Assembly (NCBI GenBank): GCA_007115705.1
Contig: QXEO01001040.1
Span: forward strand, 230,881 to 294,880
Source of the DNA: Dactylis glomerata
Lineage: Eukaryota > Streptophyta > Magnoliopsida > Poales > Poaceae
Direction of reading: 5' to 3'
DNA: 64,000 nucleotides
The position numbers and the translations under genes were made by a program. The notes below the pieces were generated by a model. That model did no database searches. It was given only the letters and a program-made list of their open reading frames with translations, and was not told the origin of the DNA. Every line of letters begins with the position of its first letter. Position 1 is the first letter of the stretch. Shown in pieces: positions 12,539 to 22,960 of the stretch.

Positions 12539-12811
12539 ATGGGTAAACCTCGTGATGGAAAAGTTCCTATATTGCCATCCACTACAAGAAGAGGTACGAC
12601 TCTGAACACCTCTGTTGCTCTTGATTCGCCATCTGTTATGAGTAAGTTGCTTACACCACCACATGCACATGTTACTGCTACTTCTTCTGCTGAGTTTGAA
12701 AATGCCACTGATAATTTAGATGATGCTTCTACTGTGCTTGATGAGAGTGGTTCACTAGGTTCCTTTTTAGATGCTACAATTGCTAGAGCTAAGATGGGAA
12801 ACACCACTTGA
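12539..12811 (+). pseudogene. gag: P gag N-terminus, cut off by the F' LTR
   Basis: The ATG at 12539 follows the primer site by 60 bp and opens 90 codons of a gag start. The coding part ends at 12808; the stop TGA (12809-12811) is the first three bases of the inserted F' LTR. This is the 5' end of a gag whose later part is deleted here. It may correspond to the missing N-terminus of the gag at 1-1518, but the two need not come from one copy. Upstream in-frame codons (from 12080) lie in the LTR and are not coding. Confidence 0.7.
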
Positions 12812-13351
12812 CGAGGGTTAAACTCGACAAATGTCCTATATGAAGGACTTAGGATCGGGGAGATAGGGCGTCGGATGAACTCGAAGGTAAATTCAGTCAA
12901 ATAAGGTGGCTATAAAAGTAAACGTGGGTGTAGAACCTGGCTTGCTTTCAATCTGTCCCTTACCGTCCCCTCCTGGCCCCTATATATAGGTGGCCAGGTC
13001 TCGAGGATCGGGTAGGATCCGACATAGATTACAATATCGACATACGGTAAGAACTCGTATTTTGACTAGTATTACAATTGGGCCTAGCTTAACGGGCCTC
13101 AGGGGTACTCAACTAACGGGCTCTATTATCTATACCCTTGTCAGTAGCCCCTGAGATTCTACCAGAATTGCAGATTCGGGTTGAATCTCTATTTTTTTAA
13201 ATCTTCGACTTGATCAATTCTCTGACTTCTTCATATTTTCAACTCTTCGACTTATTTTCAATATAATACCTCACAAGGGATTTTGATGAACAAGCCTGAC
13301 AACTCTGACGGATCAAGAGGCCAGTTAACTACCGGAACAGATACTTGTCAC
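12809..13351 (-). mobile_element. F': small-LTR element remnant, LTR plus 208 bp of internal sequence
   Basis: The LTR is 12809-13143 (335 bp, TG...CA; TATA-like CTATATATAGG near 12980). It matches solo LTR F (32070-32417) in the opposite orientation. Next to it is TCAGGGGCTAC read on the - strand, a possible polypurine tract, then 208 bp of internal 3' sequence that stops abruptly against a P LTR fragment. CCACT at 12804-12808 would be the left target copy; no right copy is found, because of the deletion. Confidence 0.7.
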
Positions 13352-13543
13352 CTACTATCACTACTATAAAACTGTTGCTACTGATAAACCGCTGCGAACA
13401 AGTCTGTTTCCAGGTGCAGCTGAATTGACAACTCATCTGTTAAGGCTTATAAATATTCTTTGGCTCCCCTTGTGTTGAATCAATAAATTTGGGTTTTACT
13501 TCCCTCGAAGACTGTTGCGATCCCCTATACTTGTGGGTCATCA
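13352..13543 (+). repeat. P LTR 3' fragment
   Basis: Nearly identical to 12259-12450, ending CTTGTGGGTCATCA. Its right end is a true element boundary, since T's LTR resumes at 13544 with GGCGT, the expected target copy. Confidence 0.85.
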
Positions 13544-16500
13544 GGCGTCAACCCGGATTCAGGGGTGTCGTGTACCACTTTTTGGGCACCACGAACCCTT
13601 ATATAGTTGTGAGGCTCCCCGCACTAAAACAGATAAGCTTCGGACTAAGCCCCGTCCCATACCAGGGTAATGTGGTTGCACGGGTTAATTGTTCCAAGCG
13701 ACTATAAAGAAACACCAATGTCTTTTTATAAAATCACCAACTCCTTTCCTCCCATAATCCAACCCCATTTGTCCAAAACCATTTAGAAAACATTTTAGAT
13801 GAGTGGATACTACTCCAAGGTTTTCGAAACCATTTTCAAAACTTTTCTGAGAGTTTTCCCATCCTAGAGTTTTTGGCTCCACTACAAGTTTCCCAAGGAC
13901 TTTGATGCTAATCGCCAAGCCTCTAATAAAGGGGTGTTGAGTAGGTGTCAAAGGTGTCATCTTTATAGATGATAACAAGTCGACTTGTGGAGCTAAGTCG
14001 CCAACTATTGCTATATAGGGAACAATAGCAATATAGAAAATAATGCATAATTAGAAAAGCATTAGTAAAACCATGCAAGGTGAAGTATTAGGATTCAGAT
14101 ATGCAACAAGTAGATGGCTTGCCTTGGTTGGCTTCTCCCTGATCTCCTTCTTCTTGGTACTCAAAGATCTCCCCCTCCTCTGCACACTCGTCGTTCGATT
14201 CTATCGCCGGAAAAAGCAACAACACACAATAAGCATGCAAGCATACATGATTCACACCCAAGATATGCAATACACAACTCAATCATTGAGTATCAGAAAC
14301 AAACATGTTCAGATCTCTGAAACGATAATTAACTTTACCAAGGAATAAACCACTATATTAATAGCAATCAAATTCCTAATAGCAATTTAGCCCTATTTAC
14401 AAGCAAACAACTTGCAGGCATCAATGTGGATCAAGGCATGGCATCTAGCATACTTCCAGATAGCTAACATTCTTACGGAACCAACACAATTGGAAACAAA
14501 ACAAAAGAGTAAAAGGTTGAATTATAATGAATGTCCTATTCTCAGTTAACACTAGAAGAGCAATTTAATTCCCTAAAACTTTCTGTAGACCCCTAAATTC
14601 TACCAGAGACCATATTGGAGAGCTACTGCAATGCACAACACATCAGAGGTGGAATCACCCAAAAATAATAATCCTACCGAGCACAATAATTAAAACAAAT
14701 CAATTCTTTATTATCACCAAATTAATTACTGCAGGCAGTACCATGTTCCTAAAATATTAAATCCAGTTTCTGTAGCTTCACAAAATAGCAGGGCACCACT
14801 GAAAATTGGAATCACACAATTTCATTGCATAAAACTTTGGATTTGGATTTATGATTGAAATACACTAGATCTACACTATTTAATTACCAGATAATATTTA
14901 GAGTCCTAAAAATCAAGCATGCAGTACCAGAGGCTAGATAATATTGAAAGGATCACAGGAAAATTTGAATCATAATTTTTCGATGTCTAGATAATTTTCT
15001 AACCAATTTAGAATGCAGCAGTAATTTGAATCACAGAGAAATGCTTAGGCGAAAAAAAGTAAATAGGCCGGATCTGGCCAGGCCTCGCCAAATCTGGGCC
15101 GGATCGGCCCAGCTGACGCGCCGGCCAGCCCGGCTCCAACCGAAGCGGTATGGGGGAACCACGGCCGTCCGATTAGAAGGCGAGCGACGGCGGATCGCCA
15201 TCGTCCTCGTCGCCCTCTGCATGCACGCGTGGGGAACAGCTCCGGCTAGGGTTTCGCAGGGGAGAGGCTTACCGAGGTCGCCGGGGCTAGGGGAGTCTAG
15301 GAAACGGCGGCGGCTAGATCCTCGATGACCGGAGTGAGCACAGAAGTTGCATGCAGGGGCTGGAGCGCGAGCGTCCTCCTCGGGCATCCGTGCGTCTACG
15401 ACGATGGCGTCATCGAACTCGGCTAACCTGGAAGCAAACAAGGGCAGGGTGAGGTTTGGATGGTGCGAAGGAGCTCCGTGAAGCAGAGAAGGAGCAGAGA
15501 GGGAGAGCGGCTAGTCGACGGCAACCTCCACCTTCCTGATGGGGATCTACCCGAAGCTCTGAGCGCTCCGATGATGGATTCGCCTCGGCTGCAAGGTGGA
15601 GAGGATGAGCAAGAGAGAGAGAGAGAGTGGACAGGGGAAAGAATGGGTGACAGGGGAGGCTTTGAGAGAGGGGCTCGGCCTTTATACTGATTCCAGGGCT
15701 CGGGGTGTACGGTGCATTCATCAGACGGGATTGGACTGGCGAGGGTGGTGTTTTTGGACGGTGTAGTGCGATAAGTCTAGGGGTATAGGCGGCGGTGTCG
15801 GTGGCTGCTCGTCTCGGTCGTAACACGAGCGGTTTTAGTCTGGGCGCGGTCGGTTTCAGTCTTGGGCGGGTGGCGTGCGTGCTCGAGGGTGTTGGGCAAT
15901 GGTGGCATCAGGTCGGGCGTGCAACGCCGTGCAAGTGTGGGTGCGGAGCGATGCGGAAGTGCACGCGTGCGTGCCGGAATGCTACGCACGCTCTGGATGC
16001 TCCGGGCGGCCTGATCGTGTCGGGCTGGCAAGGTTAGAGCGGGGTGCATGATAGGTCTAAGGCCCGGGCGTCTCATGGAATTGAAAGCTAGGGTGACGGC
16101 GAGGCGAGCGGCGAAGTGACAGCACGAGGTGGCGTCGGTGGCGTCCTGACCAAACATGGCATCCTCGGCAGCAATGGCAACGTCCAGGGTGCAGGAGGGG
16201 TAGCGCGCCCTGTCACTGTGGTGTGGGGTTGTGCGGGGTGGTCGGCAGGGGTAGTGCACGCTCACTGGGGGTTGGCAGGGGGTGGTGGTGTCGAAGGGAA
16301 TAGGGGGAGAGGGTTTGGCAGAGCGATGCCCTCGGGCTCCTCCTTCTCCCTCGTGTCCAACTAGAAAATGACAAGGGATAAATCGTTGTCAAGATTTTGT
16401 TAGGGCTGCAGGGAGAAAGGCTGGGTAGGTCTCACCTCGGTCGGTTTGTATGGAGGAGAAAGAATGAAAAAATGAATAGACATGGCTAGGGTGTGCATGG

Positions 16501-16996
16501 CCAAATTCAAATTTGAATTTGAATTCTTTCAAACTAAGTTTGAAAATTAACCTAGGATAGTTTCCAGAGGTATCAAATATGATCAAGAGCTCATAGCCAA
16601 AGTTTGAATTTTTTTGAGTTGGAAGTGCTAGGGTTTTGGATAAGTCTCTATTTTCAAATAAAGAAACAAAAATAAAAGAGAAATAAAAGAGTAGGTGATG
16701 TGATCAAGCAAAGGATCTATGCTAGGGTTTTTGGTTCACACAAGCTAATCTTAGGTTCAAAAATCCATGCATAAAATCATAGCACTATCTCTAGTTCCTA
16801 GTGCACAAGTGTTGGAAATTCTGAAATTAAGATCATGCCATAAAGCACACACACCCACATAAAATCATGCACATATACTCACATGAAATCACACATGATA
16901 ACACACAAGCACAATACTTAGCAAAAGTTTTAAATTCACCCAAGATAAAGCATCCAACCAAGGTTTTAATTTGGTCTACAAAAGTGAGGTGTTATA
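13544..16996 (-). repeat. T 3' LTR, truncated
   Basis: Aligns along its length with 24095-27530. The missing part corresponds to 22961-24094 and was displaced to the left by insertion of P. The first bases on the - strand are TATAAC rather than TGTAAC (terminal mutation). A TATA-like AGTATAAA lies at 15681-15688. A GA-rich microsatellite lies near 15619-15634. Confidence 0.9.
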
Positions 16997-17010
16997 GACC
17001 TTCCCCCCTT
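16997..17010 (-). other. T polypurine tract
   Basis: AAGGGGGGAAGGTC on the - strand, directly before the 3' LTR; it primes plus-strand DNA synthesis. Confidence 0.8.
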
Positions 17011-17039
17011 AAAAAGAATCTCGTCCTGAGATTCGGTGG

Positions 17040-20000
17040 CTAAGCGTGAAGTAGTTTGGGAAATTCTTGTTGGAGATAATCCTCACGTTCCCAAGTGGCT
17101 TCATCTTCGGTGTGGTTACTCCACTGCACCTTATACATTTTGATCTTGCGTCTACGGGTAAGACGGACGTCTTCTTCAAGGATGCGAATGGGCCTCTCCC
17201 GATAGGTGAGGTCATGGTTTAGGTCAATGGAGTTGTGGTTGATCTCCTTGAAGGTCTCGGGCTTGTTAGGGACTTGGAGGCATTTGCGGAGTTGTGAAAC
17301 ATGGAAGACATCACGGAACTCGGACAGCTTTGGGGGTAGCTCTAGCTTGTAGGACATGGCGCCTTTGCGGTCCAAGATCTTGAACGGTCCGATGTACCGG
17401 GGTGCAAGTTACCTTTTACATGGAAGCGTTGCATACCCTTGAGTGGTGTGACTCGAAGGTAGACAAAGTCTCCCACATTGAAGGTGACGGGTCTCCGCTT
17501 TGGGTTGGCATAACTCTTTTGTCGAGACTGGGCGGCTTTGAAACAGTTGCGGATGAGCTGGACTTGCTCTTCGGCTTCCTTAATGACATCCGGCCCAAAC
17601 ACTTGGCTTTCTCCAGTTTCAGACCAGTTAAGAGGGGTACGGCACTTGCGGCCATACAGGGCTTCAAAGGGGGCCATCTGCAGACTAGCTTGATAGCTAT
17701 TATTGTAGGAGAATTCGGCAAATGGCAAGCAGTCCTCCCACTTGGCCCCGTATGAGAGGACGCAGGCTCGAAGCATGTCTTCGAGGATCTGGTTTACCCT
17801 TTCGGTTTGACCACCAGTTCGTGGGTGATAGGCTGTGCTAAAGGAGAGTTTTGTTCTGAAGGCTTCGTGAAGTTTGTTCTAGAATCTTGAGGTGAATTGA
17901 GTGCCGCGATCAGTCACAGTCACCTTGGGCACTCCATGGAGGCTGACAATCCTGGACATATATAGTTCAGCTAAGTCTCAGCCCTTATGGGTGGTCTTGA
18001 CAGGTAGAAAGTGGGCGACTTTGGTCAGGCGATCCATAATAACCCAGATAGAATTATGGCCTCGATTGGATCTAGGCAGTCCAGTGATGAAGTCCATTCT
18101 GACTTATTCCCACTTCCACATTGGCACCTTTAATGGTTGTAGCAGACCTGCAGGTCTTTGGTGCTCAGCCTTCACATGCTGGCAGACGTCGCACCGGGCG
18201 ATATAGAAAGCTATTTCCCGCTTCATACCGTGCCACCAAAACTGTTCCTTCAAGTCTTGGTACATTTTGGTGCCTCCGGGATGAATTGAATATGGGGTAT
18301 CATGGGCCTCCTTCAGAATAAGTTGCTTTAACTCCTCGATGCTTGGGACGCATAGGCGGCCATTATACCATAGCACACCTTCCTCATCAATTGAAAACCC
18401 AGGCACTTCCTCTCGTCCCATCCTACGGTTAATCCCTTCGATACTCTCATGACCCTTCTGAGCTTCTTTGATCTGGTCAAAGAGAGTGGGTCGGACTTCA
18501 AGGTTCGCTAAGAAACCATGGCTTACAAGCTCAAGTCCAAACTTCTCGAACTCCTCACATAAGGTTGGTTGGCTGGCCTTCAGTAGGGCATTTAGGGAAC
18601 AAGGCTCTCGGCTGAGGGCATCGGCGACCACATTCGCTTTACCGGGATGGTAATGAATGCCTAGGTCATAGTCCTTGATGAGCTCAATCCATCTCCTCTG
18701 CCGCATGTTTAACTCCTTCTGGGAGAAAATATACTTTAGGCTTTTGTGATCAGTGTAGATCTCACAACGGTTCCCCATAAGATAGTGTCGCCATGTCTTG
18801 AGGGCATGGACAACAACGGCAAGCTCAAGGTCATGGGTAGGATAGTTCAGCTCGTGCGGGCGCAGTTGGCGGGATAGGTAGGCAATAACTTTGCCGTCTT
18901 GCATCAAGACACTTCCAAGACCGAGCTTGGATGCATCGCAGTAGACATCGAAGCTCTTGGTAATATCGGGCATGGTTAGGATAGGAGCTGTCACTAGTCT
19001 CTTCTTGAGCTCTTGAAAACTCAGCTCGCACTTCTCAGTCCACTCAAACTTTTTTTCTTTATTGAGCAGCTGAGTCAACGGGCGAGCGATGCTGGAAAAC
19101 CCTTCTACAAACTTCCGATAATACCCGGCTAGCCCAAGAAATGCTCGGACTTCGGTGGGGTTAGTTGGGGCTTTTCTTTCCATGATGGTGGTGATTTTCA
19201 AGGGGTCAACGGATACTCCACCGGCTGAGAGTACATGGCCTAGGAATCCAACTTCTTTCAGCCAAAACTCACATTTGCTGAACTTGGCGTAAAGCTGGTG
19301 TTGGCGCAGGGTTCCCCATACTAGCCCCAGATGCTCTGCGTGCTCTTCCTCGGTCTTTGAATAGACCAAGATGTCATCGATGAAGACCACCACAAACTTG
19401 TCAAGGAACTTCATGAATACCTTATTCATGAGATTCATGAAGTAGGCAGGGGCATTGGTTAGGCCAAAGGACATGATGGTGTACTCGAACAGGCCATAAC
19501 GGGTGGTGAAAGCGGTCTTGGGGATATCAGACTCTCGGACCTTCAGCTGATGATATCCAGTGCAAAGATCAATCTTGGAGAACACTTTGGCTCCATTCAG
19601 CTGACCAAATAGGTCTTCAATCTTCGGGAGTGGGTATTTATTCTTGATGGTCACCTCATTTAGTTTATGGTAATCTACACACAGTCGTATGGTACCATCT
19701 CGCTTGTCCACAAACAGAACAGGCGATCCCCAAGGTGAAGCACTGGGACGGATAAGGCCTTTACTGAGCATGTCAGCAAGTTGCTTCTTTAACTCCTCAA
19801 GTTCTTGGGGGTTCATACGATAGGGTCGCTGAGCAATGGGGGCTATTCCAGGAATCAACTCGATCACGAACTCGATATCCCGGTCAGGGGGCATACCTGG
19901 CAACTCTTCAGGAAAGATGTCGGGGTATTCACATACCACCGGAACTTGATCAAGGGTCGGTCCGGAGACAGACTTCTTGTAGTAGGCTATGCGGGATGGC

Positions 20001-20113
20001 ATGGTTGCGATGTGCTCAATCTGAACCCCACTACTGCTGGTTACGGACATGGCTTTCCGAGTACAATCTATGTGCCCCTGGTACTTGGACATCCAGTCCA
20101 TTCCAAGTACCAC
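17040..20113 (-). pseudogene. pol: T pol: RT, RNase H, integrase, chromodomain, broken
   Basis: The frame opens at 20113 and runs 669 codons to TAA (18104-18106). It continues in the same frame through stops at 17978-17980 and 17879-17881, shifts near 17400, and ends at 17040. Residues of the 669-aa part: RT about 95-300 with catalytic FIDD at 244-247; RNase H about 386-501 with DASK, TDHKS and DALSR; integrase zinc domain (HHCC) near 590-640. The integrase core follows downstream of the first stop (MDFITGLP, VTDRGTQF, the glutamate in GGQTERVNQ). The C-terminal 50 residues are a chromodomain, which in chromoviruses directs integration to marked chromatin. The motifs are nearly all intact, so loss of function looks recent. 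Confidence 0.92.
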
Positions 20114-20404
20114 ATCTAATCCTTTGTGCCTAGGACAATTAGATCCGCTTGGAATTTTTTCCCGTGGAGTTCCACTGGGACATTTCTGCAGGACAGTTGA
20201 GTCTTGGCAGTTGACCCAGGGATTTGTACTATCATAAGTCTATCCATGCAACTAGGTTTCAAACTACCCTTTCCACGAAGTTCTCCGTGACAAAGGAATG
20301 TGATGCGCCAGAATCGAATAGAATTTTTGCAGGCACGGAGTTGACGAGAAACGTACCAAGCACGACATCGGGTGCTTCTTCAGCTTCAGCTGCGTTGACA
20401 TGGT
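20114..20404 (-). pseudogene. T protease region, frameshifted
   Basis: The retropepsin active site DSGASHS is readable near 20290-20310, but it is out of frame with the gag end (20405) and followed by several stops before the pol frame resumes. In the intact family this is continuous with gag and pol as one polyprotein. Confidence 0.75.
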
Positions 20405-21522
20405 TCAGGCGGCCTCGAGCAACATTGGCTTGATTCTTCGGGCTCCTTCCAGGGGTCCACAGCCTTGACCCTGATTGGGTCGCGGCGCACTAAGGCTTGG
20501 CGCAGAAGGCTTCTTTAGGGGACACTCCTTAGAGAAATGTCCTGGCTGGCCACAAGTATAGCAGCCACTTCCTTGGCTGCGGTTGGTGGGGTTGAAGGTG
20601 TTGCGGTTGCGGTTGCCTCCAGAGGGATTCCCACTTGCAGGGCGGTTGCTTGGGTACTGGCGGTTGGGGTTGTTGGGCCTGGGAGCTTGAGAGGCGAACC
20701 TCTGAGGGGGTGGCGCAGACCTAGATGCGGGCATACTGCGAGACCTTTGGCTGCTGGGTCCACCCCGACTCATCATCCTTCTCTTCCAGCTTCCGCGGGC
20801 AGCTTTGTTCTTGTCTTCCACCATGATGGCAACATCCACTAGGGCTTCCAGGTCATTGTATGGCACGGCTACCAAATAAGTTTGCAGCTCCTCCTGAAGT
20901 CCATTCAGGAAATGTTCTCTCTTCTTCTTGTCAGTGTCGATGTCATTAGGTGCATACCTTCCCCAAGTAGTGAACTTGTCGAGGTACTTGGTGACACTCA
21001 TCCCTCCCTGCTTGAGGTTGAGGAACTTGTCACGCATGATCTTGATGAGTCCGGAGGGAATGTGGGCTTTGCGAAACTTGGACTTGAAAGCTTCCCAAGT
21101 CATTACTTGGCCTTCGGGCTGCATGGCGCAGACATTTTCCCACCATGCACTCACTGCTCCAACTAGGAAGTGAGTGGCATAGAGCACCTTCTCATTCTCT
21201 CCAACTCCTGCATACTCGAGCTTGTTCTTGATGGTGCGGAGCCAGTCGTCGGTGTCCAGGGGTTCGGTGGACTTGGCAAAGGTCAGAGGGTTGGAGTTCT
21301 AGAAGTCCCTAAGCTTGGTTCGCGGTTCCTCATCGCCATTACCACCATTGTTGTTGTTGGTGGTGGCAATCTGCGCGAGGTGCTGAAGGGTGGCGAGGTT
21401 TGCTTGGTGCTCAGTGCGTGCGGCTTCACGTTCTTCCAGCATGAGTCGCAGCACTTCGCCATGCTTGGCTCGGGTGGTGGTGGTGGGTTGCCTCCAGTTT
21501 GGCCACGAGTTCCCGAAGCCAT
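20405..21522 (-). pseudogene. gag: T gag (capsid and zinc knuckle), frameshift plus stop
   Basis: The start at 21522 (MASGTRGQ) is followed by a Pro-rich stretch and a frameshift near 21460. The main frame then carries TAG at 21299-21301 (one base from a Gln codon) and the 260-codon stretch 21187-20405. That stretch holds the retrotransposon gag domain (residues 1-125), a basic Ser/Pro/Asn-rich linker, and a zinc knuckle C-X2-C-X4-H-X4-C at residues 209-222. The frame runs off at 20405 after a one-base shift near 20430. Gag would form the cytoplasmic particle that packages RNA. Confidence 0.88.
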
Positions 21523-21847
21523 TCTGGAGAGAAATATTCTGTGAGAACAACAACAAGGGAACTTAGGCATGCTACAATGAATAGAAAGAACTCAACTCAT
21601 GCATAACATATCATTCATAGCAGCCATCCATAACATGCTCCAACAACATACATGCATAACAAGTCCAGGAATACATAATATATACAAGCAAAAGGGTGCC
21701 AAACATGTCCAGGCACACACATACCACATAGTCTCATACATCGCACATACCAAATGGTTCTAGATCGACCATACAACACAGATACGCAAAAGGGAGTGAA
21801 CTAACAACTATGCGGCAACCTACGTGAGAGGGGTAGGGCAGTGGAAC
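21523..21847 (-). other. T spacer between extra ORF and gag
   Basis: AT-rich 325 bp with many ATG/CATAC repeats. No ORF or known signal is seen. Confidence 0.6.
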
Positions 21848-22705
21848 CTACTCGTCGCCGCTAATGTGGGGGACAACCTCCTCGGGGTCCTCCTCACTAG
21901 GAGTCTCAGGAGCGTAGAAGTCCATGATAGCGTTGCGGTCATCACCGCTCTCGCTACCATGGTCGTCGTCGTCGGTACTAGCAGGCTCCTCGTCGAAGGC
22001 CTCCTGGTGGTCATCATCGTGGCCAAGTACCGCCTCGTTCTCCTTGCGGAGCTCGGCGGTCTCCTCCTCTAGCTCGGACACGTGGCTCTCAAGAGAAGCC
22101 AAGTGGTCCTCCAAGTCGCAGATGCGCTGCCTAAGAGCCCTGTTCTTCTTCACGATCTTCCTCTTGGCAGCGAGGAGACGGTGACGAGAGAAGATAGACT
22201 CCTGAAGGTCCTCACGAAGGACGGCTAGCCCTATCCCTCTCTCGTCGGTGACCATACGGATGTGGTCCAGGTGCTCCTGGGTGTGGTGGAGGAGAGCCTC
22301 CGTGTGGCAGAAGTGGCGGCTGAAGGGGGTGTGTGCGGCGGCCTGGTAGGGAAGGCCATCGGAATCGACCCTCCCGTAGTGCTCATAGCGGGTACCAAGT
22401 AGCTCGTCGTAGTGGAGGTGGACGAGGCGCGAGATGGCGTGTCGCAGAACACGCATCAAGCCATCGCCCCAGTTGCGCTCTATCACCTCAAAGGTGAACT
22501 CCGGAGAAGTCGGCGGGACCTCCTTCCCATGGACCTGGCAAACCACCTGGTAGGCCAGCTCCCAGGTACCCTCCTCGAAGAGGCGGTAGCCACGCACCTC
22601 GGGACGCGGGCGTCCGAGATGCGCGGCCAACTCCACCAAGTCGCGCTCGAAGATTAGCACGTCCTCGTGGGTGCCAATCTGACGGTGTGCAGTAGGAGCG
22701 TCCAT
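21848..22705 (-). CDS. T accessory ORF upstream of gag, 285 aa, coiled coil and acidic tail
   Basis: An uninterrupted 285-codon frame lies between the primer site and gag, on the element's coding strand. I do not recognise a named domain. Residues 1-175 look globular, with several His/Arg-rich helices. Residues about 178-227 are a strong coiled coil with heptad Leu (KNRALRQRICDLEDHLASLE and onward). Residues 229-285 are highly acidic (Asp/Glu/Ser). It is open over its full length although gag and pol next to it are broken, and its codons are GC-rich at third positions. It may have a dimerisation or assembly role, but this is inference only. It could also be a captured host fragment. Confidence 0.7.
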   Translation of the reverse strand: MDAPTAHRQIGTHEDVLIFERDLVELAAHLGRPRPEVRGYRLFEEGTWELAYQVVCQVHGKEVPPTSPEFTFEVIERNWGDGLMRVLRHAISRLVHLHYDELLGTRYEHYGRVDSDGLPYQAAAHTPFSRHFCHTEALLHHTQEHLDHIRMVTDERGIGLAVLREDLQESIFSRHRLLAAKRKIVKKNRALRQRICDLEDHLASLESHVSELEEETAELRKENEAVLGHDDDHQEAFDEEPASTDDDDHGSESGDDRNAIMDFYAPETPSEEDPEEVVPHISGDE

Positions 22706-22944
22706 CTACACAAATTTTAGAGTAGAGTTTATTAATGACTTACCCAAGTGTGCAAGATTTTATACATAAGTAAAAACTTGAATTAAAATGCAGGTAAATA
22801 AAGATGCTTAAAGAACAAGGGAAGAGATGGGAGCAATATATATTTACCTTTGATATATATATAGCCATCTCTTTTATTTTTAGAAAATAGTTTTTGGTCC
22901 GGTCTAACGCCCATGCTAAACTATGGTCTCCTAAGTTCAGGATG
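22706..22944 (-). other. T 5' leader between primer site and accessory ORF
   Basis: AT-rich 239 bp, no ORF; includes an alternating TA run near 22850-22862. Confidence 0.6.
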
Positions 22945-22956
22945 GCTCTGATACCA
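22945..22956 (-). other. T primer-binding site, initiator tRNA-Met type
   Basis: TGGTATCAGAGC on the - strand, four bases inside the 5' LTR. This is the usual Met-tRNA complement in plant chromoviruses. Confidence 0.9.
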
Positions 22957-22960
22957 ACTC

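Larger units (their letters stand above)
1..13543 (+). mobile_element. P: Athila-lineage Gypsy element, partial, multi-LTR
   Basis: This + strand Gypsy-type element starts left of the window. In order it shows a gag-protease remnant, an LTR-like internal leader, a second ORF remnant, a long noncoding tail, a polypurine tract, an LTR (11048-12450), a tRNA-Asp primer site, a gag start, and a second LTR fragment ending in TCATCA at 13543. No reverse transcriptase or integrase is visible, so it looks non-autonomous. It is interrupted by S and F'. Its right end abuts a truncated LTR of T, so P was inserted into T. The LTR resembles the Sabrina/WHAM type of Triticeae, a family name from memory only. 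Confidence 0.85.

Noticed and set aside
15031..16364. Several long GC-rich frames on both strands of the T 3' LTR, repeated at 25646-26960
   Set aside because: GC-rich LTR leader gives open frames by composition. Starts and C-termini differ between the two LTRs, and no domain is recognised.
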